Below are positions 1 to 7,991 of a DNA stretch of 25,530 nt, piece after piece. Under the pieces are notes generated by a model. It saw nothing but the letters and a program-made list of their open reading frames with translations. It was not told the DNA's origin and did no database searches. This stretch comes from CAIUMH01 sp037142475 (GTDB taxonomy: Bacteria > Actinomycetota > Acidimicrobiia > Acidimicrobiales > RAAP-2): the NCBI GenBank assembly GCA_037142475.1, contig JBAXAR010000016.1, positions 1 to 25,530 of the forward strand, read 5' to 3'. How positions within the stretch are numbered: the stretch's first letter is position 1; every line of letters begins with the position of its first letter. The translations under genes were made by a program, and so were the position numbers.

Positions 1-173
1 TTCCCCAGTCAAGTCATTAGCAGTGACTCCGATTCGGCCGCTCTCGCACCTCTCCCTTTCCTTCTCGAACCGCGAACGGATCTGTGGCAACGACCGAAGT
101 CAGTGCATGAAGGCTCTCGGATCGTATCGCACGCCATGCCCCTCGATCATCAAGACCGACCCCGATCAGTGGC

Positions 174-599
174 TTACCCGGCCGACGGATGTTCACCCCA
201 CACTGAACTGGCGTTCTCCAAGATGCTCTCGTCAAAAGGCAGAACCTTCAGCACTGCGCGGGAAAGCGCTTTTGTGGAACCCGCCTTGATAAAGACGTTG
301 ACAGGATTGTCCTCAAAGACGTCGACAAGGATCTTCGACGAGGAGCGAGCACGCGTTTTCTTCGAATCGCCGATTCCCTTGACTTTGACGATCATCGAGG
401 ATCGGCCCCAACTCGAGGAGTTCACCTTAAGGACCTTGACCTCAGGATCACTCGAGAGTCGGACGAGCACCGTTCGGTCCTCGGTGGTGAAGGCTTCCGA
501 GAAAGAGGCGTCCTTCCGATTCCACTCGTGGATCATCCTCATCCATGCCATGTGGTCGGGCCTGAAGTTCATGGAGCTCCTCGGTGGGTCGTCGGACAT
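174..599 (-). CDS. Hypothetical protein, 141 aa
   Basis: No family is recognised. The product is a soluble, charged protein with no signal peptide or membrane helix. Its N-terminal third is rich in Met, Trp and His, and the middle holds alternating Val/Lys stretches that look like beta strands. The residue mix is balanced, unlike the Arg/Ser/Pro-rich shadow frames around it, and this is the main reason for preferring it over the longer plus-strand frame at 103-861. No Shine-Dalgarno precedes the ATG. A TAGGTT box at 612-617 on the same strand lies 12 bases before it and would give a very short leader. It has no close neighbour on its strand, so context gives no hint of function. Confidence 0.45.
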   Translation of the reverse strand: MSDDPPRSSMNFRPDHMAWMRMIHEWNRKDASFSEAFTTEDRTVLVRLSSDPEVKVLKVNSSSWGRSSMIVKVKGIGDSKKTRARSSSKILVDVFEDNPVNVFIKAGSTKALSRAVLKVLPFDESILENASSVWGEHPSAG

Positions 600-956
600 T
601 CGGGACTCGAGAACCTACGGCGGCGATGTGACAACCCTTGCGACGGCGGACCCCGGGAATCACGAGAACGAAGACATCAATGGACCTGTCGCTATCTCGC
701 CCGGGTGCCAACTGGTTCGGAACGGAGTCCTGGATCGTTCTCCTTGCCCGGCCAGCGCTCTTCACGCATTCCCCACAAGACGTGACCGCCATTCAGGGCG
801 CCTCAGTGCGTCGAGAGTCACTTGGCGAGCATTGTTGCGAAACAGCGTTCCAAGTGCGTGAGGTCAGGACTCCCATTGGGGCATCAATCACCCCCAGGAG
901 AGATCCCCGTTGGGCACAGAAGATCACCGACGAGCGAGGCAGCGCCACCATGTGCC
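600..956. other. Gene-poor intergenic stretch
   Basis: I see no convincing gene, RNA or repeat here. The open frames that cross it have low-complexity, Arg/Pro-rich products typical of shadow frames. It lies between the hypothetical gene on the minus strand and the promoter region of the exported protein gene. Confidence 0.4.
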
Positions 957-960
957 TGAG

Positions 961-987
961 TCATATTCTAAAGTTTATTTAATAATC
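961..987 (+). promoter_or_regulatory. AT-rich promoter candidate for the exported protein gene
   Basis: This 27-base stretch is strikingly AT-rich in an otherwise GC-rich region. It contains TAATAAT at 980-986, a good -10 candidate, which would start transcription near 993 and give a leader of about 180 bases. No clear -35 element is visible. Confidence 0.4.
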
Positions 988-1030
988 ACAGGGGCGACTG
1001 GCGCCCTGCGCGAACTGTCTCTATGGTGAT

Positions 1031-1155
1031 GGTTACCGGTGAGATTACAAGGCACCTGACGGCATCGCCGAGAGGCGAGCGACGGGGGGGTTCCAGGTTG
1101 TCGCCACCGGTGGGTACCCAAAGACACGAGCCCGCCGCAGCGAAAGCTGAGCGGG
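1031..1155 (+). promoter_or_regulatory. Structured 5' leader, unknown class
   Basis: Several nested pairings are visible. ACCGGTG (1035-1041) pairs with CACCGGT (1105-1111). ACCTG (1054-1058) pairs with CAGGT (1094-1098). TCGCC/GGCGA closes a GAGA tetraloop (1065-1078). CCCGC (1131-1135) and CAGC (1138-1141) pair with GCTG (1146-1149) and GCGGG (1151-1155) around a GAAA tetraloop. The last hairpin ends three bases before the ribosome-binding region. It may be a riboswitch-like element or an mRNA-stabilising leader. It lacks the conserved 3' block of the ydaO/yuaA c-di-AMP class and the core of the GEMM-I c-di-GMP class, so I assign no ligand. Confidence 0.45.
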
Positions 1156-1171
1156 GACGAGAGGAAGAACC

Positions 1172-2503
1172 ATGAATCGCAAGCTCCTAACAGGAGCAGT
1201 TGCCCTTGTCCTCCCAGCAACCATGCTGGCTGTGACGGGAGCAGGTGCTTCACCCGCCAAACTCAAGTACGCCAAGGCCACCGTGACCAGCGTGACCGTG
1301 TCACACGACGCGCATCGCACATTCGAGGGCGTCGCCTCAAACCAGTACACGCCGTACGAGGGCGTTGACACGCCTGCCACAGACACCGTCGCCAATGGAA
1401 ATGCGACGATTCACATCATCGGCACCGGCTTCAACGCCGAGAACAATGACACGAGCGGCACCACCACGGTTTCGATGGACGCCCTCAGCTGCAAGGGCCT
1501 TGTCGCCTTCGCAACGACCGGCACGCACGCCCCAGTGCTGAGCAACGTGACCCGGCTCAGTAAGACCGAGATCACCGCTGAACTCGGTGGTGCAACCGGA
1601 AACAACTTCTTCTACAACAAGAAGGGGAACCTTCCGTGCAAGGCGCAGACCCTGACCATCGGGATCCCGACAGTCAAGGACACAACTCCTTTGACTGTTG
1701 ACAACGTCGCCAAGTACTCACTCGGTGGCACCGTTGTGGCAAAGAAGGTCATCACCATGGTCTCCAACTGTGGAGTCGCCCTGCCGACCTTGGCCAGCGC
1801 CGGAACCACTTACGGCGTTGACGCTTTCGGAAACCTGAACGTCGGAGACGTGACTGGCTCGAACGAAAAGGTTGACTACTTCGACGTGCAGATCAACGCC
1901 ATCCTCGGCATCTACAACCTCTGCGCCGAAGACATCGGCTCGACGACATCTCTTGGTCCCGTGCAGTACGCGGTCAACTACCCGCTGACCTTCACAGGTA
2001 CCGGTTCGACGCTGAGCACGGTCAAGACTCACCTCGGCAAGATCGACGGAATTGGCTTCAGCTTCCCTTACTCGGCGAGCACTGATCTCGCCGTCTTCGG
2101 AACCTCTGTGACCTACGCCGTCGCAGGAGCCAAGTCCATCGGGAACTGCACCGCTGGTACGCAGCCAGCAGGCGTCACCTTTGACCACTGTGACTTCGGT
2201 GCGAAGCAGGCCGTGGTCTACTCCACGGGGACCACGACCTACAGCAAGGGCGACACCATCGAAAGCCCAGTGATCAACCTCAAGCTGGTTCAGGCCAAGG
2301 CGGCAACCGTGACGGTGACCCCGACGAGCACTGCGTCGGAGATCGGTATCTCCCCGTCAGGGTTCACTCCTTCGTGCAGCTACGTGGACAACGCTTGGGT
2401 CTCTGGGCCGAACACGATCTGCGTCGCCATCCTCTTCGCCCCCCGTCCAGGGTCGGCGAACGTTGCCTACGCTCCCCTGCGGTTCGCCGCTTCGGCGAGC
2501 TGA
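1172..2503 (+). CDS. Secreted eight-cysteine protein of unknown function
   Basis: The 443-aa product starts with a classic Sec signal peptide: Arg/Lys at 3-4, a hydrophobic core to about residue 22, and probable cleavage near AGA-S around residue 26. The mature part is rich in Thr, Ser, Gly, Val and Asn, has eight cysteines (107, 156, 200, 251, 326, 340, 402, 418), and looks all-beta. No LPXTG motif, C-terminal anchor helix or catalytic motif is visible, so it is probably released or held non-covalently on the surface. GAGAGGAAG at 1159-1167 is a good ribosome-binding site for this ATG. Strongly C-ending codons, the folded leader and a strong terminator suggest high expression. Function is unknown; an abundant surface or matrix protein is an inference. 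Confidence 0.85.
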   Translation: MNRKLLTGAVALVLPATMLAVTGAGASPAKLKYAKATVTSVTVSHDAHRTFEGVASNQYTPYEGVDTPATDTVANGNATIHIIGTGFNAENNDTSGTTTVSMDALSCKGLVAFATTGTHAPVLSNVTRLSKTEITAELGGATGNNFFYNKKGNLPCKAQTLTIGIPTVKDTTPLTVDNVAKYSLGGTVVAKKVITMVSNCGVALPTLASAGTTYGVDAFGNLNVGDVTGSNEKVDYFDVQINAILGIYNLCAEDIGSTTSLGPVQYAVNYPLTFTGTGSTLSTVKTHLGKIDGIGFSFPYSASTDLAVFGTSVTYAVAGAKSIGNCTAGTQPAGVTFDHCDFGAKQAVVYSTGTTTYSKGDTIESPVINLKLVQAKAATVTVTPTSTASEIGISPSGFTPSCSYVDNAWVSGPNTICVAILFAPRPGSANVAYAPLRFAASAS

Positions 2504-2556
2504 TCAGGATGCTCTGATGGCCTGAGCTTCGCTTCAGCGTTGCAACGGTCAGAAGT

Positions 2557-2590
2557 GAAGAAGCCGGGTCCTACGGGACCCGGCTTCTTC
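2557..2590 (+). terminator. Perfect 15-bp hairpin terminator
   Basis: A perfect inverted repeat has 15-base arms (2557-2571 and 2576-2590) and a TACG loop. The GC-rich core is flanked by GAAGAAG and CTTCTTC, so the 3' arm supplies a short pyrimidine tract. It lies 53 bases after the exported protein gene and before the HAD gene. Confidence 0.85.
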
Positions 2591-2616
2591 GCGTTCATGA
2601 GTCCCGACGTGGGGTC

Positions 2617-2622
2617 CATACT
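2617..2622 (+). promoter_or_regulatory. Possible -10 box for leaderless HAD gene
   Basis: CATACT ends seven bases before the ATG at 2630, the spacing expected if transcription starts at the start codon. The first base departs from TANNNT, so this is weaker than the similar boxes elsewhere in the window. Confidence 0.35.
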
Positions 2623-2629
2623 TAGGTGT

Positions 2630-3409
2630 ATGGCACGAACCACACCGGCGGAGAGTTGGCTATGCGACATGGATGGAGTCCTCGTCAGGGAAGGAACGGT
2701 GATTCCCGGCGCAGATCGGTTCCTCGCCGCCCTGCGAGACTCTGGACGGTCATTCTTGGTTCTGACCAATAACTCGATCTTCACGCCTCGCGACCTTGCT
2801 GCACGACTGGCGTCAATGGGCCTTGATGTCCCCGAGCACCTGCTCTGGACTTCCGCCTTGGCCACCGCCCAGTTCGTCGCCGACCAGAGACCCCACGGAT
2901 CGGCCTACATCCTCGGCGAGGCAGGCCTTACCACCGCTATGCATGCCGTGGGTTACGTGATGACCGACAAGAAGCCCGACTATGTGATCTTGGGTGAGAT
3001 CAGGAACTGGTCCTTCGAGGCCATCACCACGGCGGTCCGCCTCGTCGACGCGGGGGCGCGATTCCTTGCCACAAATCCCGATCCCACCGGCCCAAGCCCT
3101 GACGGGATCCTCCCCGCCACCGGTTCAGTGGCCGCCATGATCACCAAGGCAACCGGCGTCGAGCCCTATTACGTAGGCAAGCCGAACCCACTGATGATGC
3201 GCGAGGGCCTCAACACTCTGGGCGCCCACTCGGAGTCCACCGTGATGATCGGTGACCGCATGGACACCGACGTGATCGCTGGCATCGAGGCAGGGCTCGA
3301 GACAATCCTCGTCCTCTCGGGCGTCACCTCGGCCAGCGACATCGATGCCTTCCCCTATCGGCCGTCAAGGATCGTCGATTCGGTCGCCGATCTGATCCAC
3401 GAGCTCTAG
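2630..3409 (+). CDS. HAD-superfamily (NagD-like, type IIA) phosphatase
   Basis: The product is a probable cytoplasmic sugar- or nucleotide-phosphate phosphatase of the HAD IIA group, 259 aa, the usual size of the NagD family. Motif I is DMDGVL (13-18), with the nucleophile and acid Asp at 13 and 15. Motif II is LTNNS (45-49), motif III is Lys184 in GKPNP, and motif IV is GDRMDTD (208-214), which binds Mg2+. The cap domain lies between motifs II and III. A longer frame opens at 2540 but would begin inside the terminator stem. The ATG at 2630 places motif I near the N-terminus, as in the family, and follows a possible leaderless -10 box. Substrate cannot be read from sequence. It stands alone between two transcription units. 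Confidence 0.9.
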   Translation: MARTTPAESWLCDMDGVLVREGTVIPGADRFLAALRDSGRSFLVLTNNSIFTPRDLAARLASMGLDVPEHLLWTSALATAQFVADQRPHGSAYILGEAGLTTAMHAVGYVMTDKKPDYVILGEIRNWSFEAITTAVRLVDAGARFLATNPDPTGPSPDGILPATGSVAAMITKATGVEPYYVGKPNPLMMREGLNTLGAHSESTVMIGDRMDTDVIAGIEAGLETILVLSGVTSASDIDAFPYRPSRIVDSVADLIHEL

Positions 3410-3596
3410 TCGGCACACTCGATTTCATTCCGGGCGAGCGGAGCGGTCCATGTCGACGTTGCGCAATGAGTCCAGACGGGACTCTACCGTCGAGGGCTTT
3501 CTCCCGTCTCTCCTGCGGGTCCGAGGGTACGTTCGCTCGCCGTTTCGCGGCTCCCTCAGTATGGTTGCCTTACCCAAGAGCTATCGGTGGAGAGAG

Positions 3597-4736
3597 ATGC
3601 CCCCACGACATAGCCGGCACCCAGTGTTGTCGACCTGGCTCAGAGCTCGCACGGTCATCATCGCTGTCGCCATGGCCATGGCCATGGCCTCCGCCCCATC
3701 AGGTGCAAGCACTCCCGGGGCTGTGGTCCCGACAATCTCCGACGTCACGGTGACCCCCGCTGTTCTCCCGCCAAGCGGGGGTGACGTCGTAGTCCGAGCG
3801 CTCGTGGGAGGAGCGACATCATGCTCGGTGGAGATTCGGCCAGCAATCATTGGATCCCCGTTCCTCACGAAATGCTCTCGCCGACTGGCAGCGTTTGAGG
3901 TCCCTGGTGCCCGTCACAAATCAGGAATCACGTTCCGCGCCGTCGTTACCGCAAACGGACCCGGAGGGTCGAGCACCACGACTATGACCTTCACCCAAGC
4001 TGGAAGGCCCTCCGTGATGCTGTTCGGAGACTCGGTCGCCTATCAAGATGCGCCCTATGTGGGCCTGGCGCTGGGTCAGCACGATGGCATTCCTTTGGCA
4101 ATCCATGCCTTCCCCGGTTCCAGTCTTTGCGACTGGGACCCCTACCTTCGAAAGCAGGTGGCGCGGACACGGCCCACCGTGGTCATTCTCCAGTTCATCG
4201 GCTACCAGAAAACGGCCTGCGGCCTCGCCGAAGGACCTGTTGGCTCGTCCGGTCAATTCGACCTCATGCGGCGCCAGTACACGTCAGTGATCGAGAATCT
4301 CCTCGGGAACGGGGTCGACCTCGTCGAGATTGTCCCTATGCCCAAGCGGCGTCCGTCTTTCCCAGCCGACGATCCACTCAAGCAAGTCGCCTTCGAGGTC
4401 GCCTCATCCTTCGGTCCACGCCATGTGCTCTTCAATGATGCTGGTGCGTCGCTTCTGACCCCCAAGGGCCACGTGGCGCTCACCCTGCCCTGTCTCCCCG
4501 AAGAGATCAAGGTGCCTGGCCACTGCATCGGACCGGTCATCAATGGGGTTCCTCGAACCACCGTGAGAGCAGACGACGGCCTCCACCTCTGTACGGTCGC
4601 GTGGCCGACGTGGTCGTGGCCACCCTATGGCTGTGTGTCGAACGCGAATTCGATCTGGACCGCCTACTACGGCTCTGGTGCCTTCCGGATGGGAAGAGCG
4701 ATTAGTGAACCGATACTCGCTCGATACGGCTACTGA
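3597..4736 (+). CDS. Secreted SGNH-family hydrolase
   Basis: The 379-aa protein has an N-terminal signal peptide with a hydrophobic core at 19-32 that includes an Ala-Met repeat. An all-beta stretch (about 45-135) follows, then an SGNH domain. Block I is FGDSV with Ser146 as probable nucleophile, block II gives Gly174 in PGSS, and block V is DGLH with Asp327 and His330. The usual block III Asn is not evident, where FIGYQ stands instead. Such domains remove or transfer acyl groups on sugars or cell-envelope polymers. I chose the ATG at 3597 because GGTGGAG sits four bases upstream and the signal peptide then starts properly; frames from 3450 or 3561 add an unlikely N-terminus. Its substrate is not known. 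Confidence 0.85.
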   Translation: MPPRHSRHPVLSTWLRARTVIIAVAMAMAMASAPSGASTPGAVVPTISDVTVTPAVLPPSGGDVVVRALVGGATSCSVEIRPAIIGSPFLTKCSRRLAAFEVPGARHKSGITFRAVVTANGPGGSSTTTMTFTQAGRPSVMLFGDSVAYQDAPYVGLALGQHDGIPLAIHAFPGSSLCDWDPYLRKQVARTRPTVVILQFIGYQKTACGLAEGPVGSSGQFDLMRRQYTSVIENLLGNGVDLVEIVPMPKRRPSFPADDPLKQVAFEVASSFGPRHVLFNDAGASLLTPKGHVALTLPCLPEEIKVPGHCIGPVINGVPRTTVRADDGLHLCTVAWPTWSWPPYGCVSNANSIWTAYYGSGAFRMGRAISEPILARYGY

Positions 4737-4817
4737 GCAAGCAACCGACGGCGAGGGAGAGCAAAGGCCGCCGACCAGCGTTCCTCGATCGGGGTCCTCC
4801 CGAAACGGGTGGAGCCG

Positions 4818-5273
4818 TCAGGCTGCGGCTTCGGTCGCCACTGCGACGAGGTCGAGGAGTTCTCGATCCCGGTCGTAGGTGACAAGAGCGCGTGCCTTCG
4901 ACAATGACACCCAACGGATTTCATCGGCTTCTGGGTTCACCGTGAACTCGCCGTCAACGATGGTCATCAGCCAATAGGCGACGATCTTTGGTCGCCCCTT
5001 GCGGTGCGTGTACTCAGTGACGCCGACGAAACGATCGAGTCGACAAACGAATCCGGTCTCCTCGAGGACCTCTCGCAGGGCGCACTCCTCGAAACTTTCA
5101 CCTGGGTCGAGCTTGCCCTTCGGGAACGACCAGTCTTCTCGGTGGGGCCTGTGGACCACGGCGAACTCGAGCGACCCAGACTTCGTTCCACGCCAGATCA
5201 CACCGCCGGCAGCACGCATGAGATCTTGGGGAGGATTCTCCGGTTCGATCACCGCGTGCAGCGCTGTGGGCAT
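4818..5273 (-). CDS. Nudix hydrolase
   Basis: The 151-aa protein carries a complete Nudix box at 53-75: Gly53, Glu59, then REVLEETGF at 67-75, matching GX5EX7REUXEEXGU. The three Glu in REVLEE bind the metal that cleaves a nucleoside-diphosphate-X bond. The FPKGKLDPGES stretch and the short total length resemble MutT-like and dinucleoside-polyphosphate hydrolases. The substrate cannot be decided. The ATG at 5273 follows TACGGT by seven bases with no Shine-Dalgarno, which fits a leaderless transcript; Met19 is an alternative start close to the domain. It is convergent with the SGNH gene, with 81 bases between the stops, and no strong terminator is seen there. Confidence 0.9.
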   Translation of the reverse strand: MPTALHAVIEPENPPQDLMRAAGGVIWRGTKSGSLEFAVVHRPHREDWSFPKGKLDPGESFEECALREVLEETGFVCRLDRFVGVTEYTHRKGRPKIVAYWLMTIVDGEFTVNPEADEIRWVSLSKARALVTYDRDRELLDLVAVATEAAA

Positions 5274-5280
5274 AGAACCG

Positions 5281-5286
5281 ACCGTA
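5281..5286 (-). promoter_or_regulatory. -10 box of leaderless Nudix gene
   Basis: On the minus strand TACGGT is followed by seven bases and then the ATG at 5273. This matches TANNNT placed so that transcription begins at or next to the start codon. Confidence 0.5.
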
Positions 5287-5317
5287 CCCGTTCAGCGCAG
5301 CCCATCGGTGGAGCCCC

Positions 5318-5674
5318 TCATCCCTCTGTGCGATCGAAGATAAGGCGACTTGGCTCCTCAGTCACGATGAAGTGCAGCGACGCAACATCAAGGAACGACT
5401 CGATATCCGCCCACATCACACCGAAGTCAGAGGCTGCCATATGCGCCTCGTAATCAGCCATCGACTCGAACCACTGGAGCGTTACTCCATCGAATCCGGG
5501 GTCATCATCTCCCGAGTAGCTCTCGAGTGGCCGGGGGTGCTGCTCGTAGCGCACCACGAACCCACCGCAGATGCTGGCTTCGATCAGGGGTGCGTGGACC
5601 TGCTCCCAGTGCGCATGGAACTCAGCTGGGGTGGTTCCGGCTTTGCGGCGCAGAAGGCAGGTAAGGCGAACCAT
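5318..5674 (-). CDS. EthD-domain (dimeric alpha-beta barrel) protein
   Basis: The 118-aa protein matches the EthD/dimeric alpha-beta barrel pattern. The first strand is VRLTCLLRR, followed by the family signature FHAHWEQVHAPL (19-30) and then DGVTLQWFESMADYEA (62-77) before the last strand. Family members are small, dimeric and cytoplasmic; some act as oxygenase, cyclase or decarboxylase partners, and most are uncharacterised. I chose the ATG at 5674 because GAAGGAG lies a few bases upstream; the longer frame from 5737 adds an unsupported N-terminus. It lies 44 bases upstream of the Nudix gene start on the same strand. That gene seems to have its own promoter, so co-transcription is uncertain. 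Confidence 0.85.
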   Translation of the reverse strand: MVRLTCLLRRKAGTTPAEFHAHWEQVHAPLIEASICGGFVVRYEQHPRPLESYSGDDDPGFDGVTLQWFESMADYEAHMAASDFGVMWADIESFLDVASLHFIVTEEPSRLIFDRTEG

Positions 5675-5829
5675 GGGGACTCCTTCAGTCAGGTGGTGAG
5701 GAACTCTGTTGACATTAGACCCACCGATGGACCCCATCCTGAACGGCTCACCTCATGAGCGCTCAGCGTTCGGCCGGAATCTCGGAGCGGCCAATCCGAT
5801 GCAGAGGCAACAAAACCTGACCTGTTTGG

Positions 5830-5835
5830 TAGGGT
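5830..5835 (+). promoter_or_regulatory. -10 box of leaderless DUF4395 gene
   Basis: TAGGGT is followed by six bases and then ATG at 5842, with no ribosome-binding site between. No clear -35 is visible. Confidence 0.55.
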
Positions 5836-5841
5836 ATTGGT

Positions 5842-6339
5842 ATGAAGAAGTTTTTCTCGTTCCCGAACCCGGTCAACGACCTTGCGGCCCGCACCGTGGC
5901 CACCGGCGTGGTGGCACTCAGCATCGCTTACCTCGTCACCGGCTGGACTTGGGTGCTCATCGTCCTGACCTACGGCTTCTGGGCACGGGTCCTCACCGGC
6001 CCCACCATGAGCCCGCTCGGTCAACTCGCCACCCGAGTCATCGCACCCCGACTCGGCGAAGCCCGCCTCACCGCCGGTCCGCCCAAGCGTTTTGCCCAGG
6101 CAGTGGGCGTGGTGTTCTCAAGCACCGCACTGGTTCTGGCGCTCACTGCAGGGGTGGGCCCGGCGCGCATCGTGATCGCCATGCTGCTGGTCGCGGCCAG
6201 CCTTGAGGCATTTCTCGGTCTATGCCTCGGCTGTAAGGCCTTCGCCATTCTGATGCGAATTGGGATCATCCCCGAGTCCATTTGCCTCGAGTGCGCTGAT
6301 CTCTCGCGGCGTCACCCGCAACTGGCTTCTCGGCCCTGA
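5842..6339 (+). CDS. DUF4395 membrane protein
   Basis: The 165-aa protein matches the DUF4395 family. It opens with FPNPVND, has GPTMSPLGQLAT (53-64) after the first membrane pair (about 17-51) and GPPKRFAQ (79-86) before the second pair (about 88-137), then LCLGCKAF (127-134). Two Cys pairs stand out, Cys128/Cys131 near the end of the last helix and Cys148/Cys151 in the tail, so a redox or metal role is possible. In other genomes members can lie beside thioredoxin-like or sulfurtransferase genes, but none is present here. The gene appears leaderless. Its stop lies only 19 bases from that of the convergent PxpB-PxpC gene. Biochemical function is unknown. Confidence 0.85.
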   Translation: MKKFFSFPNPVNDLAARTVATGVVALSIAYLVTGWTWVLIVLTYGFWARVLTGPTMSPLGQLATRVIAPRLGEARLTAGPPKRFAQAVGVVFSSTALVLALTAGVGPARIVIAMLLVAASLEAFLGLCLGCKAFAILMRIGIIPESICLECADLSRRHPQLASRP

Positions 6340-6358
6340 GGCCTCTCCCGTGGGGAGT

Positions 6359-7975
6359 TCACACACGCGGGGTGATTCCTGTGACCGACCGAGTCAACAC
6401 CAGGGTCCGCTCAGCAGAGAGCTCTGCCGCACGTTGCGTGGTGACGACCTGGAGCATCACCCGGTCGCCCGGTGTAAGCCGGCCCAGAATTCCGGTATCA
6501 GCATCAATCACCACTGCCACCACTGGGTAACCACCGAGAGTTGCGTGATCAACCCCGAGCACGATTGGGCGGCCGTCTGGCGGGAGTTGAACCGCTCCAG
6601 TCACCATTGGCAGTGATGCCAGTGGCTCTTCGAGGACTCCGAGGCCCCCAACACTCGGTTCAAGCCGGATCCCCACTCGATTCGATGAGGTCCCCACGGT
6701 GAACTCATGATCGGCGAGTCCTTCAATTCCCTGGAGCAACGCAGCGCTATGAGGCCCTTCCACGACTCGCAGCACTGCTGGGACTCCGTCGTCGCCTGGC
6801 AGCGATACTCGACCGCCTCGCGTTGAGGCCGTCTGTCGCGCACCGAGCTGGTCCCCAGGCGCCAACCATCCAGGGCCGATTCGGGCCAGCGAGTCAGTCC
6901 CGATGCTGCCCAACACGGGATCCACCACCGGGCCACCCACCACACCGAGGTACCCCCGGCCACCACGGCCGACGCTGACGACCTCCAGCGACTGGCCCGT
7001 GCCCAAATGGAGTGGGATCCCAGATGGCACCGGCCGGCCGTCGACCGCCAGCGACACGTCGAGGCCGGCGATCTCCACCGGAGCGAGCACCGTGAAGATG
7101 AGGCCTGCTCCCGAGATCTCGACGCATCCGGGGGCACCACCGAGGAGCGAGCGAACAGCACCAGCTCGCTCAGGGTCGGCAGCACCGCCACGGGGCACGC
7201 CCAGATGCGCCATGCCGAATCTCCCGTCATCGACGAGAGAACAGCCCGGAGGAGCCGTGAGCACCTCAAGAACCGCTGTCGAATGACTCGGTGCTGACAA
7301 AGGCGCCCTCCGCGGAATCGCCCGAGGTGGCGCAAGGCTGCCCACGACCACAAAGCGGACCCGGTCACCCGCTCCAAGCAGCGAGGGTTGAGGCCGGTCG
7401 ACGTCGAAGAGCTCGGTCGCGCATCGACCGAGGAGCCACCAGCCGCCGGGCGTCGCCTGGGGGTAGAGCGCCGCCAGAGAAGCAGCCACAGCCAGCGAAC
7501 CTGCAGGGACCGACGGTCTCGGCGTGGGACGCCGCGGCAAGCTTGCCAACGGGCCAGAGAGGCCCGTGAGGTATCCGAAACCCGGAGAGAAGCCAATCGT
7601 CGCTACCTCGAGAACGGCTGTCTCCAATTCATGCCCGATGGAGACTCTCGAGAGACCTGTTCGCTCCATCGCCTCCTCAAGATCATCTCCGTCGAGCGTG
7701 ACCTCGATGAGGTGATCGAACGGGGCCTCCTGCGCCACTTCGAGACTGCTGTATTCAACCAAGGCTGCCGAAACCACGGCGGGATCAAGTCGATCGACAG
7801 CCTCGACCATGACAGAGCGCAAGCCGAGGACCACCTCTCGGATCCCAGAGATTGATTGGCGCAAGATCGCAGCGATCTGCCGAGCGTGACGGGGCCCTGA
7901 CGCCCCGACCAGGACCGCTCGTGACCCGAAGGGGAGGACCGAACCGGCCTCAAGCTCGAGGCTCATCGCTCCCAT
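6359..7975 (-). CDS. pxpBC: 5-oxoprolinase subunits B and C, fused (PxpB-PxpC)
   Basis: The 538-aa protein joins two families (also called KipI/AHS1 and KipA/AHS2). The PxpB half (about 1-215) holds GFSPGFGYL (128-136) and PGGWWLLGR (176-184). The PxpC half (about 235-520) holds GRFGMAHLGVPRGGAAD (251-267) and TSSNRVGIRLE near the C-terminus. The length is close to the sum of the separate E. coli subunits, so both halves seem complete. With PxpA it should form the ATP-dependent 5-oxoprolinase that opens pyroglutamate to glutamate in the cytoplasm. I place the start at 7975, 16 bases after the pxpA stop. The ATG at 7966, just after GGGAG, is an equal alternative. The frame reaching back to 8047 would overlap pxpA. 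Confidence 0.88.
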   Translation of the reverse strand: MGAMSLELEAGSVLPFGSRAVLVGASGPRHARQIAAILRQSISGIREVVLGLRSVMVEAVDRLDPAVVSAALVEYSSLEVAQEAPFDHLIEVTLDGDDLEEAMERTGLSRVSIGHELETAVLEVATIGFSPGFGYLTGLSGPLASLPRRPTPRPSVPAGSLAVAASLAALYPQATPGGWWLLGRCATELFDVDRPQPSLLGAGDRVRFVVVGSLAPPRAIPRRAPLSAPSHSTAVLEVLTAPPGCSLVDDGRFGMAHLGVPRGGAADPERAGAVRSLLGGAPGCVEISGAGLIFTVLAPVEIAGLDVSLAVDGRPVPSGIPLHLGTGQSLEVVSVGRGGRGYLGVVGGPVVDPVLGSIGTDSLARIGPGWLAPGDQLGARQTASTRGGRVSLPGDDGVPAVLRVVEGPHSAALLQGIEGLADHEFTVGTSSNRVGIRLEPSVGGLGVLEEPLASLPMVTGAVQLPPDGRPIVLGVDHATLGGYPVVAVVIDADTGILGRLTPGDRVMLQVVTTQRAAELSAERTLVLTRSVTGITPRV

Positions 7976-7991
7976 GACAACAGGGGCATCG

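Noticed and set aside
103..861. 252-aa plus-strand frame
   Set aside because: Shadow-like composition with no fold or signal. The minus-strand 141-aa frame within it looks more natural.
1031..1155. ydaO/yuaA c-di-AMP riboswitch
   Set aside because: The GGGGG-CCA and GGGTACC segments look similar at first, but the conserved 3' CCCGNCAGCUAAC block is absent.
6345..6357. Terminator between DUF4395 and pxpBC
   Set aside because: Five-base stem with a three-base loop; too short.
6601..7596. 331-aa minus-strand frame inside pxpBC
   Set aside because: It lies out of frame within a well-supported pxpBC and is rich in Arg, Ser and Trp.
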